A stretch of 51,899 bases of DNA. Origin: Bacteroidaceae bacterium. GTDB lineage: Bacteria; Bacteroidota; Bacteroidia; Bacteroidales; Bacteroidaceae. The position numbers were made by a program, and so were the translations under genes. The notes below the pieces were generated by a model. That model was not told where the DNA came from. It searched no databases and saw only the letters and a list, made by a program, of their open reading frames with translations. Positions within the stretch are counted from its first letter, which is position 1, and every line of letters starts with the position of its first letter. The stretch covers positions 1-51,899 of the forward strand of contig JAKSIZ010000011.1 of NCBI GenBank assembly GCA_024398515.1, read 5' to 3'. Shown in pieces: positions 1 to 6,352 of the stretch.

Positions 1-108
1 TCGAATATATGGGTGACAAAAGTAGATAAAAAATCGGAGATTTTGCAAATTTTCTAATAAAAAATGCTTTGTTTCTGTTTTTCTGTTGTCAAACCACTTA
101 TCACAATG

Positions 109-140
109 CAAAAGTAAGGTATGTAAACACTTTATGCAAT
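109..140 (-). promoter_or_regulatory. Possible leftward Bacteroidetes promoter
   Basis: On the minus strand TACTTTTG (109-116) matches the -7 consensus TAnnTTTG, and ATTG (137-140) lies 20 bp upstream where TTTG is expected, a 3-of-4 match. It would fire towards the window start, into a gene that lies outside. No coding sequence in 1-108 supports it, so this is only a motif-level call. Confidence 0.35.
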
Positions 141-269
141 AGGCTGACTATTGATTGTTACGATAGATAACATTCTTATAAACGATAGATAAATTTTGTG
201 CCATAATGAAGATATTGATGTTAGAATTATAGCTTCTGACTTTTGATAATGCAAAAAAACACGCAAATG

Positions 270-301
270 TTTGGAGGAAAGAAAAATAATCATTACTTTT
301 G
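270..301 (+). promoter_or_regulatory. Strong Bacteroidetes-type promoter for the structured RNA region
   Basis: TTTG at 270-273 and TACTTTTG at 294-301 are separated by 20 bp, a full match to the Bacteroidetes primary sigma consensus (TTTG, 19-21 bp, TAnnTTTG). Transcription should start near 305. There is no ORF for 400 bases downstream, only inverted repeats, which suggests that it drives a non-coding RNA or a long structured leader. Confidence 0.65.
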
Positions 302-304
302 CAA

Positions 305-632
305 CCTGACAGAAAGAGAGCTCACTGATGGGTGGGCTTGAGGTCAAACATTTTTTGGGAACAAAACGCAACGCCTACACGTTAGGTATTGCGTTTGAGA
401 GGACGTTACAGACGTTATCTTCTATCATCAGATTTCGCAAATTTGATTTTTCCACAGAAGAGACGCAATGTACGGCCGCTTTGGGATAGTTGTATCCACT
501 ATCTTGTTATTATTGTATAAATAATAAGGTGTTCTATAACTTATCTCGGCGTGGGCTCGCTATTGCTTATCTTGTGGAAATGGCAATGCGAGAGCCAGAT
601 GATGAGATAAGCTGGATGTTAGAACCCACGTC
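305..632 (+). ncRNA. Candidate structured non-coding RNA or long structured leader
   Basis: This stretch has no convincing ORF but many nested inverted repeats. The pairs I see are 325-330 with 426-431 (CTGATG/CATCAG), 364-377 with 383-396 (14 positions, one mismatch, one GU), 485-490 with 498-503, 507-514 with 520-527, 531-536 with 620-625 (GTTCTA/TAGAAC), 540-547 with 604-611 (CTTATCTC/GAGATAAG) and 554-566 with 583-596. In addition CGTGGG (550-555) can pair with CCCACG (625-630), crossing the outer stem, so a pseudoknot or an alternative fold is possible. It starts at a consensus promoter. I found no tmRNA, RNase P, SRP or familiar riboswitch signature. A 6S-like RNA or one of the Bacteroidales-restricted RNA families is possible but I cannot assign it. 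No U-tract terminator is visible, so the 3' end is uncertain and the RNA may run on into the gene at 707. Confidence 0.45.
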
Positions 633-706
633 TTTTCATTTCCATCTATTCAGTAAAACAATTTAATTGCCGACTCTGGGTTTTATAGGCGGATGGTTAG
701 TATTTT

Positions 707-1348
707 ATGGCACGTAAATATAAAGTCTGTATATGTTCTTCTTTTGTTGGCATTATTATTTTGATTTTCATCTTAACCATTGTTGTGTTTTTAGAAACAT
801 TAATTCCAGCATCAGGTTATAGAACAGTTCTTGAATATTCCTCTGCAGATAGTATATCTGCTATTTCTTCATTAATCCTTACACTAATAACCATAAGTAC
901 ATTATTCGTTGCTTTGCGTGAATACAACATGCATGTGGAACAAAATAAAAATAAAATTTTTTCGAGTTTGGACAAAGAATATCTTGAAAGCGAGGCTATA
1001 CAAAATGTCGTAAAATACCTTCAAATAATAAACCCAAGCAATGATGTTCCCACAGAATATCAAGTAGATTTATTCTTGCGTTTTTTTGAGGAGATAGGTC
1101 TTTATCTTGATGATAAAGTATTAGATACTGAGAAAGCTAATCACTTCTTTGGATATTATTTAAAACAAATATTCATGCAAGAGAAAGGTCGCAAATTATT
1201 ATTACGAAACAACGTGTTAGAGAAACGCAGCAGATATCCTCAACAATATAAAATAAAAAAAGATTTCGCAAAAGATTGGAAATACTTAGATATCTGTATT
1301 CAAGAAATGGAAATTTTGGAAAAACAAAATATAATATTAAAAAAATAA
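707..1348 (+). CDS. Hypothetical two-TM membrane protein
   Basis: This 213-aa protein has a hydrophobic segment at about residues 8-29 and a second at about 50-68. A hydrophilic, partly helical cytoplasmic-looking region rich in Lys, Glu and Asn follows. The arrangement resembles small membrane-anchored DUF families found in gut Bacteroidetes, but I do not recognise a named domain and assign no function. The gene is AT-rich compared with the genes beyond 4.8 kb. Its stop is followed after 11 bases by the LRR gene, so the two are probably co-transcribed. The long structured region upstream (305-632) may be its leader. Confidence 0.7.
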   Translation: MARKYKVCICSSFVGIIILIFILTIVVFLETLIPASGYRTVLEYSSADSISAISSLILTLITISTLFVALREYNMHVEQNKNKIFSSLDKEYLESEAIQNVVKYLQIINPSNDVPTEYQVDLFLRFFEEIGLYLDDKVLDTEKANHFFGYYLKQIFMQEKGRKLLLRNNVLEKRSRYPQQYKIKKDFAKDWKYLDICIQEMEILEKQNIILKK

Positions 1349-1359
1349 TTATTTACATT

Positions 1360-3837
1360 ATGAAGAATTTGAAACAATTGATTTTGCTCTGCTTATTCGT
1401 TATGATAAGCATAGAAGCAAATGCTATTCCAAACAACACTATTTATTACACATCATCGGATGGCAATGTTGTAAATCCTTACAGTAGATATGCATTCGGC
1501 GGTGCGACTATCGTAAGTAACGAATACTCAAATGGTCAGGGAATAATAACATTCGACAGAGATGTGACTTCGATTGAAAGAATGGCTTTTTATTTATGTA
1601 CAGACTTGACAAGTGTGGTAATCCCTAATTCCGTGACTTCGATTGGAGAAAGTGCTTTTTCTCTCTGCTCCAGTTTGACAAGTGTGACAATTCCGAATTC
1701 CGTGACTTCGATTGAAGATGCTGCTTTTTATAAATGTTCAGGTTTGACAAGTGTGACAATCCCCAATTCCGTGACCTCGATTGGTGGTTCTGCATTCCAA
1801 TACTGTTCTGGCTTGACAAGTGTGACAATCCCCAATTCCGTTACTTCGATTGGAAGTCGTGCTTTTTTAGGATGTTCAGGATTGATAAATGCAGTATATA
1901 ATAACACGATATTTGCATATATGCCAACTTCATATTCTGGTTCATTCAACATTCCAGATGGAATAACAACAATTGTAGATTATGCTTTTAAAAGTTGTTC
2001 AGGTTTGACAAGTGTGACAATCCCTAATTCCGTGACTTCGATTGGAGAATGGGCTTTTTCTGGCTGTTCAGGCTTGACAAGTGTGACAATCCCAAATTCC
2101 GTGACTTCGATTGGAAACGAAACTTTTTCAGATTGTTCCGGCTTGACAAGTGTGACAATCCCAAATTCCGTGACTTCGATTGGAAGTGATGCTTTTTTTA
2201 ATTGTTCAGGTTTGACAAGTGTGACAATTCCTAATTCCGTGACTTCGATTGGAAGTTTTGCTTTTTATAAATGTTCAGGTTTGACAAGTGTGACAATCCC
2301 AAATTCCGTGACTTCGATAGGAAGTTATGCTTTTTATTATTGTTCAGGTTTGACAAGTGTGACAATCCCAAATTCCGTGACTTCGATTGGAAGTGGTGCT
2401 TTTTCTGAGTGTTCAGGTTTATTGCAAATTTATGCTCGTATGATAACTCCTCCAGAAATTCAAGATGACATTTTTAATGGTGTTAATTATAATGAATGCA
2501 TTTTGTATGTTCCTGATGGTTGCGTTGAGAAATATAGTAGTGCTCCTGGATGGATGAATTTCAAGAATATTCAATCATTTATAAATGGCACATGTGGCGC
2601 AGAATTAACATGGGTATTTGACAGAGAGACAAAGGTACTTTCAATAACGGGAAATGGGTATATGGCTGAATACTATTATAATAAAATCCCATGGTATTCA
2701 TATAAGAATGAAATACAGACGATTGAAATTATTGGAGGAGTAAAGTCAATAAGTCAATATGCGTTTAAAGATTGTGGAAACCTAAAAAATGTAGTATTAA
2801 ACGACTCTTTAGTAAAAATAGACTATTTAGCTTTCTGCAATTGTGATAGATTGACACAGATTATATTGCCAGAATCGATTAATGAAATTAATAGCGAATC
2901 ATTCTATGGGTGTGAAGGTCTTCAAAGTTTAACAATTCCAAATACTGTCAAAAAGATAGAAAGTTCTGCTTTTGAAAGTTGTCCAAGTATGAAAGATGTT
3001 AAGATTCAAATTCTTGATTGGGAAGCAGATAATATAGCCGCAACTACAAATAATATCAGTAGCGCAAATATTTCTTATTATTATGGAGAGAATAAAGTAG
3101 AAGGAGAATATACTATCCCTGTTGGCGTTTCAAAATTGGGGAATAATGCACTCTATAAATGTATTGGCTTGACAAAACTAATAATACCAGAATCAGTTAT
3201 ATCATTAAGCGGACGTGCATTATATGCATGTTCAGGATTGAAATCAATTGTATTTCCTAATACAGTAACAGAAATTGGAAATGAAGCATTTAAATATTGT
3301 TCAAGTTTGAAAGAAGTTAATATGCCAAAGTTCTTAACAAAATTAGGATATGAGGCTTTTTGTGGTTGTTACAATTTAATTAATGTCAATCTGGGGCAGT
3401 CATTATCAACACTGAGTAGTGGACTATTTTATGGATGTTCAAAGTTAGTTAATATCTTTATGCAAAATAATATAGAATCAATAGGGGCTCAAGCGTTTTA
3501 TAATTGTTCCAGTATTCGAAATATCAGTTTGCCAAAAAAGCTGAAAACGATTGATAATTATGCTTTTTATGGTTGTACAAGCTTGGAAAAGATTAACATC
3601 CCTTCTTCTGTTACGAAAATAGGTAATGAAGTGTTCTATAATTGTTCAAAATTATCAACTGTTGTTTTGCCGGAATCTGTAACAAAGATAGGAAGTAAGG
3701 CTTTTTATAAATGTTATAATTTTGATGCTCTTTATGTAAGTTGGAACAGACCAATAAATGTTGAAAATGATTACTACGACTGTCCTTTTGAAATAAATGA
3801 AAATGATTATATTTTAAAACATTGTATGTGCCTTTAG
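1360..3837 (+). CDS. BspA-like leucine-rich repeat surface protein, frame 0 product ending early
   Basis: The start is placed at the ATG at 1360, which begins a signal peptide (MKNLKQLILLCLFV... to ANA). The frame is open upstream to 1276, but that part overlaps the preceding gene. The mature protein consists of TpLRR/BspA-type repeats: LTSVTIPNSVTSIG followed by a variable pair, then AF..CSG, 23 residues per unit. Ten units are almost identical; after residue ~360 the repeats are more divergent. One internal end-of-block motif reads LYVPDGCVEKY, near 2505-2540. BspA family proteins are usually cell-surface adhesins or binding proteins of oral and gut Bacteroidetes. In this frame the protein is 825 aa and ends with six out-of-place codons after the slippery site at 3813-3819. 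The natural continuation, including a dockerin-like tail, is in the -1 frame (3819-4133). A frameshifted gene, a sequencing indel and programmed frameshifting are all possible. Confidence 0.85.
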   Translation: MKNLKQLILLCLFVMISIEANAIPNNTIYYTSSDGNVVNPYSRYAFGGATIVSNEYSNGQGIITFDRDVTSIERMAFYLCTDLTSVVIPNSVTSIGESAFSLCSSLTSVTIPNSVTSIEDAAFYKCSGLTSVTIPNSVTSIGGSAFQYCSGLTSVTIPNSVTSIGSRAFLGCSGLINAVYNNTIFAYMPTSYSGSFNIPDGITTIVDYAFKSCSGLTSVTIPNSVTSIGEWAFSGCSGLTSVTIPNSVTSIGNETFSDCSGLTSVTIPNSVTSIGSDAFFNCSGLTSVTIPNSVTSIGSFAFYKCSGLTSVTIPNSVTSIGSYAFYYCSGLTSVTIPNSVTSIGSGAFSECSGLLQIYARMITPPEIQDDIFNGVNYNECILYVPDGCVEKYSSAPGWMNFKNIQSFINGTCGAELTWVFDRETKVLSITGNGYMAEYYYNKIPWYSYKNEIQTIEIIGGVKSISQYAFKDCGNLKNVVLNDSLVKIDYLAFCNCDRLTQIILPESINEINSESFYGCEGLQSLTIPNTVKKIESSAFESCPSMKDVKIQILDWEADNIAATTNNISSANISYYYGENKVEGEYTIPVGVSKLGNNALYKCIGLTKLIIPESVISLSGRALYACSGLKSIVFPNTVTEIGNEAFKYCSSLKEVNMPKFLTKLGYEAFCGCYNLINVNLGQSLSTLSSGLFYGCSKLVNIFMQNNIESIGAQAFYNCSSIRNISLPKKLKTIDNYAFYGCTSLEKINIPSSVTKIGNEVFYNCSKLSTVVLPESVTKIGSKAFYKCYNFDALYVSWNRPINVENDYYDCPFEINENDYILKHCMCL
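1606..2418 (+). repeat. 69-bp near-identical tandem repeats encoding LRR units
   Basis: Four 69-bp units (1606-1881) and, after an insert of a different sequence, six more (2005-2418) encode the 23-residue LRR unit. The copies are nearly identical at DNA level, including synonymous positions. Most differences fall in the two codons after SIG and the two codons after AF. Such identity allows slippage or recombination to change the copy number. Confidence 0.9.
3813..3819 (+). other. Slippery heptamer T TTA AAA at the frame switch
   Basis: In the reading frame of the LRR gene this reads T TTA AAA, the X XXY YYZ pattern of -1 ribosomal frameshift sites. After a -1 slip the next codons are ACA TTG TAT GTG CCT, giving TLYVP, the expected BspA end-of-block motif. 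Only weak GC-poor hairpins lie 9-10 bases downstream. A missing A in the A-run at 3816-3819, real or a sequencing error, would give the same picture. Confidence 0.6.
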
Positions 3838-4133
3838 GCCGTAATAAAATTTATGCCGTGGCAAATACATGGAGTAAATTCTACGATATACAAGAATGGG
3901 ACAAATCGATTAATCCAATAAGCTCAATAGGAGATGCAAATAATGACGGTAAGGTAGATGTGTCTGACATCACGGCAACAGCGTCTTACATTTTGGGTGT
4001 AATACCTGTCGAATTTAATTTTGAGGCAGCAGACGCAAACGAAGACGGTACGGTTGATGTTGCTGACATAACAGCCACAGCAAGTATAATCCTCACCGGC
4101 AAGGCAAAAGAAGAGGAAGAATTAGAAGAATAG
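3819..4133 (+). CDS. C-terminal part of the LRR protein in the -1 frame, with dockerin-like tail
   Basis: Read from the slippery site, this frame continues the LRR protein: TLYVPLGRNKIYAVANTW parallels the internal LYVPDG block of the same protein. It is followed by two dockerin-like calcium-binding segments, GDANNDGKVDVSDIT...ASYILG and ADANEDGTVDVADIT...ASIIL, then an acidic end. Aspartates stand at the positions expected for calcium ligands (D-x-N-x-D-G). Similar tails end the proteins at 12528-14420 and 19751-22303. Without frameshifting it would need its own start (TTG at 3822), which has no clear ribosome binding site. A fused product would be about 924 aa. A terminator follows at 4157. 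Confidence 0.75.
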   Translation, partial: TLYVPLGRNKIYAVANTWSKFYDIQEWDKSINPISSIGDANNDGKVDVSDITATASYILGVIPVEFNFEAADANEDGTVDVADITATASIILTGKAKEEEELEE

Positions 4134-4156
4134 TAGTGCTACTGATGTACAAAGTA

Positions 4157-4191
4157 ACGGCGAAGCTTATTGTGGGCTTCGCCATTTTTTT
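4157..4191 (+). terminator. Rho-independent terminator after the LRR gene
   Basis: GGCGAAGC (4159-4166) pairs with GCTTCGCC (4176-4183) across a short loop and is followed by seven T. It ends the transcription unit of 707-4133 and argues against the 94-codon ORF that spans it. Confidence 0.85.
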
Positions 4192-4451
4192 GTGGGAAAA
4201 GGTTTTATTACTGCTGTTTATCTCCTTGAAGAGAATGATTGCCTTCTGCAAAGAAGGTGATGCTATGAGCGCAAGAATTTTCTGGAGAACAAGCTCTCCG
4301 ATAAACAGATTATTGTCTTTTTTTAATGAAAACTATTCAGCAGTACCATTCTATGAAAAAGTGGAATTTATGGCTGTTGAAAATTATAAGCCAAATACTG
4401 AGATGAATTACCAAATATAAATCAAGAAAAGTGGAAGGAAGAGAAAAATAA
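4192..4451. other. Intergenic AT-rich stretch with a possible gene remnant
   Basis: No intact gene is supported here. The reading frame ending at 4420 contains a protein-like stretch (YSAVPFYEKVEFMAVENY, around 4335-4395) that recalls the end of GNAT acetyltransferases. Its upstream part runs through a terminator and lacks a domain start. It may be the tail of a decayed gene; I would not annotate a CDS. Confidence 0.35.
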
Positions 4452-4545
4452 TTGTCGAAAAGTGAAACTTTCGAATGTTAAAAAGTTGATACTTTGTATG
4501 CGCGCGCACGCACGCGCAATATTAATAAGGTGTAATTTGAACAAA
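4452..4545 (+). repeat. CG-tract intergenic repeat, copy 1
   Basis: GAAAAGTGAAACTTTCG... leads to TTGATACTTT, then an alternating purine-pyrimidine tract (4499-4518, GCGCGCGCACGCACGCGC), then AATATTAATAAGGTGTAA. The last motif recurs at 25450-25467, and the first part recurs at 51712-51753. It appears to be a dispersed non-coding repeat; the alternating tract could adopt Z-DNA. Confidence 0.55.
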
Positions 4546-4673
4546 ACTTGGGAATTTTTGTTTGTATTTGCTGGTGGGATTATTGCTGCAGATAAAAAAA
4601 TCACATCAAAATATAATAATCATTTGAGATTTGCGTTTGATAAGTAGAAACAAAATAAAAAAAGGAATTGCCT

Positions 4674-4805
4674 ATGGTAAATTTTACTCCAACTAATTCG
4701 TCATCACATCAGTTGTTCTTTCCTTCCGAAAGGTCTTTGGACTTTGTCCGTCAATATGCCTACGCGTGGAATAGAATGAAATACGACGACCAATTGCAGA
4801 ACTGA
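4674..4805 (+). CDS. Small Bacteroidales peptide, 43 aa
   Basis: The ORF begins MVNFTPTNSSSHQ and includes SLDFVRQYAYAW before a short polar end. Short proteins with an aromatic (I/V)RQ-(F/Y)A-x-(A/V)-(Y/W)-like core are common in Bacteroides and Prevotella and lack a known function; the resemblance is from memory. It is preceded by AAAGGAA, 6 to 8 bases before the ATG, a fair ribosome binding site. It ends 46 bases before rpe and could be its leader gene. It is too short for most gene callers. Confidence 0.55.
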   Translation: MVNFTPTNSSSHQLFFPSERSLDFVRQYAYAWNRMKYDDQLQN

Positions 4806-4851
4806 TGATTAGGTTATGGGTTATAGTTATAAACCAACAACCGTTTAAGTT

Positions 4852-5514
4852 ATGACAGAAAAGAGACAAATACTTATTGCCCCATCGCTCTTGGCGGCAG
4901 ACTTCCTGCATCTTGAAAGAGATATAGAGATGATAAACACGAGTGAAGCCGATTGGTTGCACTTGGATGTGATGGATGGTGTGTTTGTTCCGAACATATC
5001 ATTTGGTCCTCCAGTGCTCAGCCAAGTGGCAAAGGTATGCAAGAAACCTCTCGATGTTCATCTGATGGTGGTTCATCCGGAGAACTATCTTGATGCGGTG
5101 AAGGCTCTTGGGGCAATGATGATGAACGTGCACTATGAGGCTTGTACGCATCTCGACCGAATGATCCATGAGATTCATGCAAATGGGATGAAGGCTGCTG
5201 TCACACTTAATCCGTCAACACCAGTTTCAATGCTTGAAGATGTAATCAAGGATGTTGACATGGTATTGCTTATGAGTGTGAACCCAGGCTTTGGAGGGCA
5301 GAGGTTTATTGAGAACACAATCGACAAGGTAAAGGCTTTGCGGTTGATGATTGAGCGTACAGGGTCGAAGGCTTTGATAGAGGTTGACGGCGGTGTACAA
5401 AATGAAACTGCCCCACGCCTTGTTGCGGCTGGAGCAGATGTTCTGGTAAGTGGAAGCTATATTTTCGGTGCTTCTAATCCTCACGAAGTGATAAGGGAAC
5501 TACGTGGTTTATAG
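4852..5514 (+). CDS. rpe: Ribulose-phosphate 3-epimerase
   Basis: Interconverts D-ribulose 5-phosphate and D-xylulose 5-phosphate in the non-oxidative pentose phosphate pathway. The 220-aa length is normal for this TIM-barrel enzyme. Family motifs are in place: APSLLAADF near the start, LHLDVMDGVFVPNISFG around residues 36-52 with the metal-binding His and Asp, the MSVNPGFGGQ loop at about 141-150, and EVDGG near 180 followed by the phosphate-binding GS motif. Its stop codon (5512-5514) directly abuts the stop codon of the convergent sigma-factor gene (5515-5517), so there is no room for a separate terminator between the two. Confidence 0.95.
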   Translation: MTEKRQILIAPSLLAADFLHLERDIEMINTSEADWLHLDVMDGVFVPNISFGPPVLSQVAKVCKKPLDVHLMVVHPENYLDAVKALGAMMMNVHYEACTHLDRMIHEIHANGMKAAVTLNPSTPVSMLEDVIKDVDMVLLMSVNPGFGGQRFIENTIDKVKALRLMIERTGSKALIEVDGGVQNETAPRLVAAGADVLVSGSYIFGASNPHEVIRELRGL

Positions 5515-6102
5515 TTACAGATGCTGTTGGCGTGCCATGCGGCGCATGTTGAGCACTGCATAACGCATACGTCCAAGGGCTGTATTGATGCTGACATTGG
5601 TGATGTCAGCGATTTCCTTGAAACTTAAGTTCTGATAGTAACGCATGAAAACCACTTCTTTTTGTGGTGCAGGGAGATATTCCATTAATCGTTGTGCCTC
5701 GACAAGTGTTTGGTCGTACACTATTTCATTTTCCCTCGACTCGCGCAATGCTGCACTTCCCCTGTAGGTTGCAAGGTCGAAGTTCTTGTCGGTATCGATA
5801 ATCTTCGATGCTTTTTCATGGCGGAAATAATCCATGATAAGGTTGTGTGCAATGCGTGTAGCCCATGCCTGGAACTTTCCATGCTCGGTGTATTGGCCAG
5901 TCTGAAGCTTGTCGATAATCTTTACAAACGTGTCCTGAAACAAATCATCGGCAAGTGCTTGATCCTTCACCACGCACATGATATAATTAAAAACCTTGCT
6001 TTGAGTTCTCTTTAATAACTCATCAAAAGCTCTATTATCGCCACCAATATAACGTTCAGCCAATAGGTCGTCCGTCATAATTCCATAATTTACCATTACC
6101 AA
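5515..6102 (-). CDS. ECF-type RNA polymerase sigma factor
   Basis: This 195-aa protein has sigma-70 region 2 (ERYIGGDNRAFDELL, DLFQDTFVKI, and the promoter-melting WATRIAHNLIMDYFR) at about 15-97 and region 4 (LPAPQKEVVFMRYYQNLSFKEIADI and a following helix) at about 142-192. No anti-sigma gene is next to it, so how it is controlled is not visible. The start is uncertain: ATG codons at 6102, 6096 and 6078 are all in frame. The one at 6078 (MTDDLLAERY) best matches relatives, from memory, and has GGA seven bases upstream. The gene converges on rpe with abutting stops. Confidence 0.9.
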   Translation of the reverse strand: MVMVNYGIMTDDLLAERYIGGDNRAFDELLKRTQSKVFNYIMCVVKDQALADDLFQDTFVKIIDKLQTGQYTEHGKFQAWATRIAHNLIMDYFRHEKASKIIDTDKNFDLATYRGSAALRESRENEIVYDQTLVEAQRLMEYLPAPQKEVVFMRYYQNLSFKEIADITNVSINTALGRMRYAVLNMRRMARQQHL

Positions 6103-6197
6103 TATGTTTAATTTTCTTTAATTGAGTAATGTTGTTTCGATAGGCTCTTTGCTTTTGTAAATGTTATTAATGTTATAATTTTTTTGATATGTGAATG

Positions 6198-6205
6198 CAA
6201 AGATA
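6198..6205 (-). promoter_or_regulatory. -7 element of a probable promoter for the sigma factor gene
   Basis: TATCTTTG on the minus strand matches TAnnTTTG. No good TTTG is seen at the proper distance upstream. The leader would be about 90 bases. Confidence 0.4.
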
Positions 6206-6280
6206 TAAATTTATCGTGTTATAAACTGGCGTGTTGCTCCTATTTTAAAGTTTTTTAACGAAAAATCTCTGATATCGATA

Positions 6281-6325
6281 CAATAAAGAAAGGGATGCAA
6301 ACGTTTTGTTGCATCCCTTTCTGCG
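6281..6325 (-). terminator. Rho-independent terminator after the EF-G paralogue
   Basis: AAAGGGATGCAA (6289-6300) pairs with TTGCATCCCTTT (6309-6320). In minus-strand sense the stem is followed by a T-rich run (TTTCTTTATTG). It lies about 30 bases after the stop codon at 6353. Confidence 0.8.
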
Positions 6326-6352
6326 AGAATTACTATTTGTTTTTTATGAATT

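Noticed and set aside
132-371. 79-codon ORF on the minus strand
   Set aside because: It runs through the promoter at 270-301 and part of the structured RNA region, has no domain or ribosome binding site, and has a composition typical of AT-rich non-coding DNA.
305-632. tmRNA or RNase P RNA
   Set aside because: No tRNA-like acceptor with tag peptide and no RNase P conserved core (such as GAGGAAAGTCC) is found.
1606-2418. CRISPR-like array of regular repeats
   Set aside because: The 69-bp repeats are in frame, contiguous and encode LRR units; there are no spacers and no cas genes.
4136-4420. 94-codon ORF after the LRR gene
   Set aside because: It spans the terminator at 4157-4191 and begins within 3 bases of the previous stop. 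Only its last third looks protein-like, so at most it is a gene remnant.
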